Both the position numbers and the translations under genes were made by a program. Positions 55,351 through 64,000 of a DNA stretch of 64,000 nucleotides are shown here, piece by piece. Source of the stretch: Aquila chrysaetos chrysaetos (lineage: Eukaryota; Chordata; Aves; Accipitriformes; Accipitridae). The stretch spans positions 16,764,743-16,828,742 of the forward strand of contig NC_044027.1 of assembly GCF_900496995.4 (NCBI RefSeq), given 5' to 3'. Below the pieces are notes generated by a model. It made no database searches. It had not been told where the DNA came from and saw only the letters and a program-made list of their open reading frames with translations. How positions within the stretch are numbered: position 1 is the stretch's first letter; each line of letters opens with the position of its first letter.

Positions 55351-56224
55351 ACCTGTTTGGTGTTGTACCCTGATACACAGGTAGCACGCAGTCAGGTTGC
55401 ATGGGCTGCTTTTGAGTGTACAGAGCTCTGGAACTGTTGTAATACCCTCCCTTCCCCCAAGAAATTCATAGATGTCTTTAGAGGTGGTTCTTTCTGAGAA
55501 AGCTCTGCACAGAAGGAGTTGGTTTGCCATGCTTGCAAAAGTTATTCCATGTCCTATAGATCAAGATTTATAATTTCTGACTTCTTATTCAGTCTGATAT
55601 CCCAGGATTTCCAGCAATTTATATTTTGGATTCAGGGCTTTCTGGGGTAGGATTCTAGCATATGTCTTGTTGGGAAAGAGCTCTGCTAAAAGAAGCTAAT
55701 TGTAGCTAAATGTGGTAAGGGAAAAACAATTGCTGGCTTTTCCTTGGTACAACACCAAACCTTGCATATGCTTAGAAGCTACCAAAGATGCTCTTTTGTA
55801 ACATCAAATAACTGTGCATGGAATATTTGGCAAAAATGGCATGGTGATTGCTTGAAGAGGTAGGTAATTAGGGAAGGTTGCTGGGGATGAGCACAATTGA
55901 CATCTGTTGTGGTCATTATTTCAGAAAATGTAAGGCAGCAGGGACAAGAATGACCTCAGTTCTCAAAACTGAGCTCTACCAGCAAAACTGTTCGTCTGCA
56001 TTCTTGGAATAACAGGAAAAAAAACCCTACAGCTTAACAATTGCTGAAAAAAATGTATTGTGGTCCTGGCAGATGGAGTGTTAAGTAAACTTGTGATCAC
56101 CATTAACCTCCAAAAAGTGGAGGTGCATGAGAAGTAAGTTGTCATCTGTTCGTTTGACTCCTGCCCATCCTCATTCATCCCTGGGGAAAGTATTAAAACC
56201 CTTCCTTGTGGATAGGCTTGAAAA

Positions 56225-56350
56225 TGAACACCACAGTGGTCTAGATGAAAATATTCCTAACAGGCACCCAAGCTCAAACCCTGAAGCCAGATGTTGCTGG
56301 GTGATTTTGGACCTGTACATAAACTTTGTGGTTTGGGCTCACCTTTAATC
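56225..56350 (+). mobile_element. Possible MIR-like SINE relic
   Basis: The order caagctcaaaccctgaagcc, tgctgggtgattttggacct, gtacataaactttgtggttt and gggctcacct resembles the MIR core on its sense strand ('tgtgaccttggacaagtcacttaacctttgtgcct'). The match is looser than at 36.4 kb. Confidence 0.4.
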
Positions 56351-57009
56351 TTGAGACATGATTATGGTGGGCAAACTGGAGCTAGAAAATGAACTGTGGT
56401 CTGTATTCAACAAAACCTTCGTTGGGGTCAGTGAGAGTTTAGTCCAAGTCACTTAGGAACTTCTTCATTTTTTTGACCCTTGTGAAGATCATAGGGTAAG
56501 TCACAGGTCCTTGTTAATGTACGGCCTTATGGTTTAACATAACACTTTCTGTAGCACCAAGGATTATCTCCCTGAAGTCTAGACAGATTATATAGGGTTT
56601 AGCCTGGGCCATTGACCGCAGATCATAGGGCATGAGGAAATAAAACACAGGGATGTGAAGAGGGAATGACAACTCCTACCAGTCTTCCAGGCTGGCACTG
56701 GGCATGGAGAAGGAACCAGATGAAAGGGGAAGAAGGTGAAGCGAGGTCGTGCTTCTCAATAGGCACCATAGTGCAATTTGTCCTTTTGCATTTAATAGAT
56801 CAGTATGGTTCAAACACATACAAGGCTTGGAGTCATTAACATGAAGCTGAAGAGAAGGCAACAACACTGGAAAAAGAGGAGGAGTGGAAAGTTTGTTCTC
56901 TTTATAATGCTATTTCCTTTATTAAACAAACCTCTTTGTATGCTTAAATGTTTCATAGTCAAAAAACAAGCCCCACCTTGTGTTGGCTGCTCTTTTCACT
57001 GATGGGGCT

Positions 57010-57130
57010 TGTCCTGGTGCCACCTCATGGCAAAAGTCAGATTTGAATTTCCACCAGAGCAGCTGGGATCTAGAATTGGCTGTCCAGCTCCTAGACTCAC
57101 AGCACTGTAGCTGTTTTGTAAAGAAACTGG
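57010..57130 (-). mobile_element. Possible tRNA-SINE relic
   Basis: The plus strand reads gagcagctgggatctagaat, ggctgtccagctcctagact and cacagcactgtagctg, which recalls the reversed head of amniote tRNA-derived SINEs ('gagctgggaatcgaacccaggagtcctggctcccag...'). It is short and diverged, so the call is tentative. Confidence 0.3.
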
Positions 57131-60100
57131 CCTGCAAAGCCAAAACAGGTGCTTAACCACAGGAGTGGTGTTATTTTTATTTCTGTGTTTTGTCCTTCTG
57201 GGAGAAAAAAAAATTAACTCTTTCTAGAGTTGTACCTTTTTCACATTTGGGAGGTACCTGTTGAATCTATCAATCATGTCACTGGCCAGCCTGGAATCTA
57301 ACTAGAACATAACAGTATCTGCTTTGTGTTTGGTATCACCTAATAGCTTGCAGTGCCGCAATATCGGTGTTGATGTGCTACCCATCACCATGTTCTATAA
57401 ATGCCTTTGTGATGGCCTTTGTTCAAAACAATGTTTTTGGAAGGGTTTTAGGGTATTGGGGAAGTTGCTGCCACACTGCAGCTCTTCAACAGGGTGGGAA
57501 TGGATGTGAACAGTCCTGGACAGTACAATAAACACTTTGCTCAGATTAAAGACCACACAGAGTACAGAGCACTGAGGCTTGAGACAGTGTCCAGCTTTGG
57601 GATACCAGATGCGGTGCTTCCTCTGTGGATAAATGGATAGCTTTATTTTTCAAGTGTCAATTCAAAATGTCTCAGTAGCACTGAGTTCTGATATTTTTTT
57701 TCTTAAGATGAATTTGAGAACAATAATTTCCATGGCAACAGGTGCGAGAAGTCAGGATTGTGACTTCAGTGTAAGACAAATCATAAAATCTGAGTTGGCG
57801 GTAAGGATGCAACTGTGTTTACCTTTGCAAAGAATAAAGACAAGTTGTAAGATCACAGAGGAAAGTTGTCTCTTTAGATATGTGTGCTCCTCATAAATAG
57901 TATTTGAGATCATTCCTGAGAGCGGTTGTCTTTCCTGATTACTTATGCAACAGCTCAGGCAATTCTGAAAGTCTCATTTTCAGTCTGTTCTCGTCAGCTG
58001 GTCATAGAGTACAACTGGTTATCTGTAACACCTAGGGCTGTTCTTTCTCATTATGCCAATACTTACTTTCCAGCTACAGAATAACGCCCTTTTGGGCTTT
58101 TTCCTGAATGCTCATGTTTAGTTTCATAGCATATAAATTATTTAAAATTTACCTATGTATCTTAAGGTTTTTTGTAAGCTCGCAAATGTCTTCCATCCTA
58201 TAAACAGCTAGCTGGGCTTAAGATGCATTTAGTCATGAAAATACTTCTATAAACTGCTGTTCCTTAAAGATATTTGGCCATCTGCCACTGCTGCAATGTA
58301 TTCCTTTGGCTATTCAGATGTTACCCTGACTGGCTGCTGGAGGGATCTGGAGTTGGTGTCAAGCAACCCAGCTCGTGTGTAAACCTACTCGGAGCTTGCA
58401 CCACCAGATGATCTGGCCCACTCTGACTCGGAGGTTGGCTCTATAAACTTGGCATGCAGATGCTGGAATTTTCCAGTTTGCTGTTACAAGCTTATTTCTG
58501 TATTTTTCTTATTGTCAAGGAGGGGCTAACAGGTCTGTGCAAGCTTCTAAATCACCTGGAAACTCAGACTTACTGCTCAGCAAAAGCTCCCTCGGCCAGG
58601 TTCTCAACTGGTGTAAAGCAAAGTTGCTTTGCATCTGATGTGGGTCCAGGTTTGGTAATCTGGCTTGCTTCTGGAATCGAGCGCCTTGGAAAATGGGTGG
58701 TGTGAGCATACTGCTCTGAGCTGCTTTTATTTCCTTGTCTGCAGTGCTTTTGATGCTTTAGGTATCCCCCTTCCTATAGCTGTCTGCCTCTGGAAGGGCA
58801 GGGAATGTCAACACTTGGGTTACAGTGTTCAGGTGTTAGTGGGATTTTTCACTTGCAGCTGGAGAAGACAAAACAGGGTCTCATTCCAAAACAATGAGCT
58901 GTTTGTATGATCAGAAATGCTAGCCTGGGATGAGAAGACCCAGGATCCTGGCATTTGTGTAACTGGGACTGAAATCGGACACCCCCTCTGTCAGTGAGGC
59001 TGGCAGTGCCTCTCAAGGGTGATTAGGCATCCATAGAAATACTGTGGATCAAGTTATTACTTTGTTATTATAATAAGAAGTGCTACTGGGAAGGGGAGGG
59101 TATTTGCAACCCACAGGGTCTGCTGGTGCTTTTAGCTGTCCTAGTTCCATATCCCTGAGATGCTTCCTTGTCCATACGAATGGAGGGAAGAGAAAGCATC
59201 TGTCATGCAGTGTTTCTGTAAGCTGTGGAATAGCTTCTCTGCTCCGTACCAGAGGCAGCTGTGGGCTTGCGGAAAGGACTGTTGCTGTGAGTAGTGGGAT
59301 ATTTTAAAGCAGGAGGGAGGTGTGGTGGTGATGGACACTGTCACTGCTGGGCTGCAGCCAGTGGGTGCTCTGCAGTGGTGTTTGCAGGGTTGCACAGGTG
59401 TTACTCATAGTAGAAGAGCTTGCCTCCAGGCACCTCCTGGATATGGAGCATCACTTAATTTGTCTCGCCAGCCTCTAGTCATCTGGTTACTCATGAAAGG
59501 CAAGAACTGGAAGGGGCTTTCATCTGAGAGATCTGCCCGGGAGTGCCACTGGCACCGTACCCACCCTACACGTGGCTGCAGCCAGCACATGCATGCTGCG
59601 TGCCTCCTCCCAGCTCCCGACTCGGGGGCTTGCAGCCAATCTGCCTTTCACCTCTCTCTGGTGAAAGGCTCTTTCAGCAGAGAATCTCTTCTTGCGTGTG
59701 GCTCATGCTCCAGCCTTTCCAGTTTCGCGGCGAGGCTGGTAGGAGGGGAAAGGAATCTCGACAGATTTAGAGGTAAAGGGAGAGATTTCCTACAGCTCTT
59801 CTCGGTTGCACCGTTAGGTAACTTCTTTATTAGGCTACAGCCTGAGTGGACTGGGAGCACCCCTTTCCTCCTGCTTCCTTCTGCAGATCTAGTGGGACTT
59901 GGCCTCCTGTGCTTGTAGGTTTTGATGTGTTAGTTTGATATCAATTACCTGCCCAAGAAACTTTCATTCCAGCAGGTCAAAGATTTATGCTGAGTAATTA
60001 AAGCTCAGCATAAGCCCCTGTTGTGCTAAGTTCTGTCAGACAGCCCAAAGCAGGGGCAGGACGAGTGACCCCTAACTTGTATATTGCCCCCCTTGTATAT

Positions 60101-60637
60101 GATAAACGGAATGGCCAGTGACTGCTCAGGTTCTTGCAGTGCCAAATAACTGAATGCATAGACAAAGAGACTGGAGTCCAGGGTAGGCAGAGTGATGGTA
60201 ATGGTTATTTTCCCTGTGGATAAAGCCTTAATGATGCAAGGATTGGGGAGGGCTGGGATGCTTTGGTGTGGCTCAGGTATGAGTCTCTAGGTGAAGTCAC
60301 TGCTCCGTGAAAATCGGTGCAACTCAGCCACTAAAGTCATGGGAGCTGGGGCTGCGACCTGGATGTGTGCTAGCAATGACATTCAGATCTTTAATGGCAC
60401 TGACAAAGCGAGTATTGATGCCAACAAGTGTCTTCAAAGCATTTTAGTTAAGGGAGACAGCTGCATTGGGTTGTTCTTCCCTCTCTGGTCTCCAGAGGAC
60501 CTGATCTTGGTTTTGTTGAGGGGTCTGCAGCATTGTGTGCCACCTAGTCCTACAGCGTGAGGTCTGTCGTCTCCTGGGACCCGAGGGAGGGCATTGCTGG
60601 AAGAAAGGACCTGGTGTGGGGAAATCACATCAACTTT

Positions 60638-60664
60638 TGTGTGTGTGTGTGTGTGGGGGGGGGG
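60638..60664 (+). repeat. (TG)n microsatellite followed by a G run
   Basis: A TG dinucleotide run of about eight units passes into about ten G's. It lies some 300 bases upstream of the COL5A1 CpG island. The uninterrupted units suggest length variation between individuals. Confidence 0.9.
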
Positions 60665-60959
60665 TTAGTACTATTCTAATATTCCTGCTCTAGAATGCCA
60701 GAACAAGTAAAATCATTTGAAGCAGCTGTTTACCAGTCTGATGCATCAGCCACCACTGGTGCGCAAAGGTGACCAGTGCTCAGTGGTGTAGTGAGAGAAA
60801 GAGCTGCAGGAGCAGAGCTGGGGCTGGACTCCAGGACAAGCTGTGCATGTAGCCCTTACTGTCCTCCTTGCTTGCCTGCCAGAGGAAGGTTTTGCTAGCC
60901 TGGCAAGGGATGCTGCCTTTCTTTTCCCACTCCTTCCTGCTTGCACTTTTACCCTTTGC
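60665..60959. other. Proximal upstream region of COL5A1, no distinct element
   Basis: Ordinary CpG-poor DNA between the TG repeat and the CpG island. I see no motif to name. Confidence 0.5.
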
Positions 60960-61234
60960 ATGCACGTTTTGCAGCGGCGGCCTCACTTTTTTTTTTCCCC
61001 CCAAATCCTTGCGTTTTTCATGCTTCCACAACCCCCTAGCCCTATCTCCCCCCGGAATCAGAAAGAGCAGGGGGGCTGGGAGGGGGGGGGAGGGCGAGAA
61101 AACTCCGGCTGGTGTTGATTCCTGTTGGGAAAGGAGGAGGAAAAATACTGTTTTGGGGGGCCGGGACAGCCTGGCTGCTGCAGCCCCGCAGCGTTCAAAC
61201 TTACCGCGGGGCCGGGCCGGGAGCGGGGCGGGGG

Positions 61235-61292
61235 TTGGGGGGGGGGGGGGGGGGGGCGGGGGGGGCCGGGCCGGGCCGGGGGGCCGCACCGC
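61235..61292 (+). repeat. Long G-run tract, G-quadruplex prone
   Basis: The stretch is nearly all G, broken by single T, C or CC. It holds one run of about 20 G followed by repeated GGCCGGG units. On the plus strand this satisfies the four-run pattern for a G-quadruplex many times over. It is in the COL5A1 promoter, on the non-template strand. Exact run lengths in such sequence are often unreliable in assemblies. Confidence 0.85.
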
Positions 61293-61364
61293 CCGGTGCT
61301 GATTTGCTGCGCGGCTCCGAGATTGACAAACTCTTGCCTTGGGTTTAAAAGAAGGGAAAAAAAA

Positions 61365-61377
61365 GGGGGGGGGGGGG
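61365..61377 (+). repeat. G13 homopolymer in COL5A1 promoter
   Basis: A run of A's passes directly into 13 G's about 95 bases before the TATA box. It is another plus-strand G tract of the same promoter. Confidence 0.9.
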
Positions 61378-61470
61378 AGAGAAAGAAAAGTTTTTTCGCT
61401 GCAGGAGCAGGCAGGGGCCGGGAGTGAGCGCGGCGGAGCCCCCGACAGCCCTCCGCCCGCCCCATGGCTT

Positions 61471-61476
61471 TATAAA
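61471..61476 (+). promoter_or_regulatory. TATA box candidate (TATAAA)
   Basis: TATAAAG sits in GC-rich surroundings (ctTTATAAAGCgg) 164 bases before the COL5A1 start codon. At normal spacing it would place transcription start near 61500, giving a leader of about 135 bases. As I recall, the human COL5A1 promoter was described as lacking a TATA box, so this site may be lineage-specific or may lie inside a longer leader. An ATG at 61464 just before it would open a three-codon upstream frame (ATG GCT TTA TAA) if transcription began further left. Confidence 0.5.
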
Positions 61477-61500
61477 GCGGCTGCTCTCCGGGGGGGGCTG

Positions 61501-61634
61501 GCGGGGGGGGTCTGAGCTGCCTTTCTTCGCTTGTATATAGTTTTTTTTTGTTGTTGTTGTGTGTTGTGTTTTTTTTTTTTTTTACCTTTTTCCCCCCGAG
61601 TTGTCCCGAGCTGGTGCCCCTTTTTTTGTGGACC
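61501..61634 (+). other. COL5A1: Probable 5' untranslated leader of COL5A1 exon 1
   Basis: If the TATAAA box is used, this is the leader. It moves from G-rich (61501-61510) to a T-rich part with a TTG repeat (about 61541-61561), a run of 15 T (61569-61583), then a pyrimidine tract ending ccccccgag at 61600 and a second T run just before gaccATGG. There is no ATG between the TATA box and the start codon. The pyrimidine tract followed by AG also looks like a 3' splice site, so an upstream non-coding exon could join here. Confidence 0.5.
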
Positions 61635-61734
61635 ATGGATACGCACACGCGGTGGAAAAGGCGCAGTTGGATACAGAGCTGGCCGGTACCCGCTGCACTG
61701 GTGCTGCTGGGTGCCCTGTCCCTCGGCCGGGCAG
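61635..61734 (+). CDS. COL5A1: COL5A1 exon 1, coding part (collagen alpha-1(V) chain, signal peptide), partial
   Basis: This is the first coding exon of a fibrillar procollagen, the alpha-1 chain of type V collagen, which is secreted and seeds heterotypic collagen fibrils in the extracellular matrix. The exon encodes 33 full codons plus one base. It begins MDTHTRWKRRS, against human COL5A1 MDVHTRWKARS as I remember it, followed by a hydrophobic run VPAALVLLGALSLGRA that is a good signal-peptide core. The exon ends in phase 1 at GCAG|GTAAGG; the human exon 1 as I recall it is also phase 1 but three codons longer. The start is chosen for its Kozak context (gaccATGG) and the family match; the frame is open upstream but contains no in-frame ATG after the TATA box. 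The laminin-G-like N-propeptide, triple helix and C-propeptide lie outside the window. COL11A1 is the nearest alternative, but its N-terminus lacks the MDxHTRWK pattern. The family assignment rests on a short match. Confidence 0.86.
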
Positions 61735-64000
61735 GTAAGGTGTCCCCGAGTGTCCTGTGTCCCCCCCCGCCATCCCCGGGACAGCGAGTCCCGGTGGCCG
61801 CGGGAGGGAGGCGGGTGTCAGCGGTGTGCGGAGCCGGGGGGGGAGAACCGTGCGGGTTGGGGAGGGCGAGGTGGCTTTTGTGCGGGGCAAAACATTTGTC
61901 TTTCCTTTAGTCAACGCATTCCGGAAGGGAAAAAAAAAAAGAACCAAAAAAACCAAACCACTCAACCTCCTTTAGCTGCCCGAGTCTCTGAATGCCATTT
62001 GTCAGGGGGCCCGTAAAAGGGGAAAAAAAACTTAAAACAATACTTTATTCGCCTTTCTTAAAGCAGACCTGCCTGTTGCTGGGCTCGGTTTTTCTGGAGC
62101 AAAAGTCAGGATGTGTTTCTGGAGGCTCTAGTTCATTCTATATCTGCGTGTATATATATATATATATATGCGAATACATATTTAGTCAACTGGAAACCTC
62201 TCCGTCTTGCGTAGTTCCTCCTCCTTGAGGAGAAGAAACTTTTTGTGCAGAAGTAATCTGCTCTCCCCTCCGCACATCAAAGCGGCAGATCTCGGTACAC
62301 AAAAGCTTTGCAGCCGCTTTCTGCTCGGGACCCCAAGGCTCACTCTGCCCCCTCGCCTCGCCAGCCCCGATTTTCAGGGTTTCTCCCTAAAATTGTGCCT
62401 GTTGTGGGTGGCAGGAGGAAGCTCTGAAGCACCAGATGTGCAACAGCACTATACAAGCAGCCAGAAAAATCCTGGAATGTCATTTTTTACAATCGTGCAG
62501 GAGTGGGGCTAAGAGCTTTATTTCACTAAGCGGACGCTTTGGGTTTGCTGGGTGTGTTTCGAGAGCTCAGCTTTCCAAATGTCTGCCTTCCCCGGGTGGG
62601 CTGTGAAATGCCAGAGCAGGGGAGATGGAGACTTGGGGGTCTGTTGAAAAAGTTTTCTGGGTGTTTTCAGAGTGTTTTCTGAGTTTGTAGTGGACGCTTA
62701 GAGGCATCGGTGTGCTGAGGTCTTTTTATATTGTATTTCAAGGGAAAGACTACGAAGCGGTTTGTTGGCAAAGCTGATTTTGAAATCTGAAAAGCTAAAG
62801 TAGATGGAGTTCTGCAGGGTAACTTGAGAAACTGAGAAGTGCCCTGAAGAGCTGAGCTGTCTGGGATTTGGCTTTCATGCTTGATTTTTGTGTGCTCTAG
62901 GGTTTTTTTTCCTGGGAAGCCCGGGCAGTGGTGTTTGCAGGGTTGTTTGTGTGTTACCAGGACAAATGTGTGTGGGATTCTGTATATAGCAGCACGATTG
63001 CAAATTATTGTAATTTCTAGGTTCTTAAAATGACCTTAAGGAAGAAAAGGTGGGCGTATGAGGAATGCTTTCATTAATGGTTTGCTTGCAAAGTCTGAGC
63101 GAGATGGAAAATAAGTTGCTACTCAATGAATAAAATGCCCCTGGAACATCACTGCAGGAAAAGTTAACGGCAGTCGGAGCTACCACAAGAGTCTGTGTTG
63201 TACTGCAGAAGTATTGGACTGTTAGAGCAGTTTTCTGACCAAAAGAGTACTGGAATGATACTAGTTCATCTTGAGTTCCCTTTTAGTGCAGCCAGCTTGC
63301 CAGGCCACTCTGTTATTTTGTATTAGTTGAAAACTGTATTATTACCAGTCTCAACTATTTCAAAGGAGAATGACAAAGTCTTCCTTTTTCTTTTGCCTGT
63401 ACTAATGTTTTAATGGTTTCAGAGCATCCTTAGGCATTTTTCCCTGTTGGTGTATATCCTTCAGACAGCTTCAACATAAGACCTAACTCCTTTTAAAGTT
63501 ACCTGGTAACTTTTTTCTAAAACTTTTAGGTCCAGCTGTGGGCTGCAGCTGCAGGAAGCAGAGGGCTGGCTGGAGCTAATGCTGCGGTGGGTGGCTGGAG
63601 AGCTTTTGTAGGGTCAATGTGCAGCTCCAAGTAATGACTCTTGCAGTGAAAGGCTTTGAGTTTTCCTAATGAGCCTCCTAATAGGACATTAAATAATTTG
63701 GATGAGGGAGGAGTCGGATTGGGACTGCTGATGGCATTGACTAATGCTCTTCATAGCTCTTTTTTCAATCTTTCCAAGATGTCTTTGGTTTTATTTCAGC
63801 TCAGATTGTTTCTGTTTCAGTTTCATTTTGGTTGGTTTCTCTGTGTGGAGAGGTGAATCTTCTCTGTAATCTTCAGCAGCAGATCTATCGGGTGGCTCCA
63901 ACGAAAGGGGGAAGACACCTTGCAGAGAGGGTTTCCAGAAAAATAGAGAAATGACAATGTCAGAGGCGACATGAACTGAACTGCCTCTGAACACTGCCCT
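61735..64000 (+). other. COL5A1: COL5A1 intron 1, 5' portion
   Basis: The intron starts with a consensus donor, GTAAGG, directly after exon 1. COL5A1 intron 1 is very long in other vertebrates, so it is expected that no second exon (the laminin-G/TSPN domain start) appears before the window ends. The first 150 bases are still CpG-rich and belong to the island. Next come an A-rich patch near 61929-61965 and a TA dinucleotide run at 62150-62169. From about 62.5 kb the DNA is ordinary, CpG-poor and slightly T/G-rich on this strand. First introns of fibrillar collagen genes often hold enhancers; I see no specific motif array to name. Open frames here have no family features. Confidence 0.8.
62150..62169 (+). 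repeat. (TA)n microsatellite in COL5A1 intron 1
   Basis: About ten uninterrupted TA units preceded by gcgtg and followed by gcgaatac. It is intronic, about 400 bases after the exon 1 donor. Confidence 0.9.

Larger units (their letters stand above)
40200..60637 (+). other. CpG-poor intergenic block with T/G excess on the plus strand
   Basis: CpG is sparse throughout and the plus strand is visibly richer in T than A, and in many lines in G than C (for example 41521-41640, about 65 percent G+T by count). This differs from the more C-rich DNA left of about 40 kb. Such asymmetry is known from regions transcribed in the germline in the plus direction. No coding exon was recognised; the frames at 47163-47735 and 59322-59918 lack domains. 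Old repeats inside are listed separately. Other open points are a G tract at 42991-43014, A-rich 43285-43296 and TA units near 53275-53286. Confidence 0.4.
60960..61880 (+). promoter_or_regulatory. COL5A1: CpG island and promoter of COL5A1
   Basis: CpG density rises sharply here against the CpG-poor DNA to the left and spans the exon 1 start codon and the first part of intron 1. The core (about 61200-61300) is extremely GC-rich, with GC-box (Sp1-type) GGGGCGGGG at about 61225-61233 and long G runs at 61237-61256, around 61281 and at 61365-61377. A TATAAA lies at 61471. I found no convincing CCAAT box. Promoter position follows from the exon 1 call and the island; the exact start site is not visible. 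The long proline-rich antisense frame over this island is a product of the G runs read backwards. Confidence 0.8.

Noticed and set aside
58921..58990. Possible further tRNA-SINE relic (gacccaggatcctggc)
   Set aside because: Match limited to about 16 bases; too short to support.
59322..59918. 198-codon plus-strand frame upstream of COL5A1
   Set aside because: No recognisable family, mixed composition, no conserved motif; likely chance.
61548..61634. In-frame upstream extension of COL5A1 beginning at a TTG
   Set aside because: It needs a non-ATG start, encodes a Phe/Leu/Val run from the T tract, and the ATG at 61635 has good context and matches the family start.
61058..61648. 196-codon proline-rich minus-strand frame across the COL5A1 promoter
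   Set aside because: The proline and glycine runs come from reading the G tracts backwards; no promoter or homologue supports it.

Overview
The window looks like vertebrate nuclear DNA, most likely from a bird or another sauropsid. It has no dense gene layout, no operons and no long intact reading frame with a recognisable domain. It does have old, decayed CR1-type and MIR/tRNA-SINE-type fragments, sparse microsatellites, scattered CpG-poor DNA and one strong CpG island. The few decayed repeats and the absence of any Alu or young L1 fit a bird better than a mammal, but the species cannot be fixed from the sequence.

The one gene I can name is at the right end. A G-rich CpG island (about 60.96-61.88 kb) contains a TATAAA box at 61471, a T-rich leader, and a start codon at 61635 in good context (gaccATGG). 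The coding part of this first exon runs 61635-61734 and ends at a consensus donor (GCAG|GTAAGG). It encodes a signal peptide beginning MDTHTRWK. This closely matches the start of the collagen alpha-1(V) chain (COL5A1; human begins MDVHTRWK) and shares its exon 1/intron 1 phase. From 61735 to the window end is the first part of COL5A1 intron 1.

Everything from 1 to about 60.9 kb reads as the intergenic region upstream of COL5A1. From known vertebrate gene order the next gene to the left should be RXRA, on the same strand, but I see no RXRA exon here. The intergenic part falls into: mixed-composition DNA with AT-rich islands (1-27 kb); a short CpG-dense cluster with a possible tiny exon (27.6-27.96 kb); a GC/CpG-rich kilobase directly next to an AT-rich, homeodomain-site-like block (29.58-31.06 kb), the best enhancer or conserved-element candidate; and a long CpG-poor stretch from about 40.2 to 60.6 kb whose plus strand is visibly richer in T and G than in A and C, as transcribed DNA often is. 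Old repeat relics are at about 4.0-4.2, 31.5-31.7, 36.35-36.48, 55.1-55.35 and 56.2-56.35 kb.

Almost all long open frames are chance frames in GC-rich DNA. No bacterial, viral, CRISPR or toxin feature was seen. I found no clear new biological system. The most testable novelties are the upstream strand-asymmetric block, the splice-acceptor-like tract just before the COL5A1 start codon, and the 29.6-31.1 kb element.
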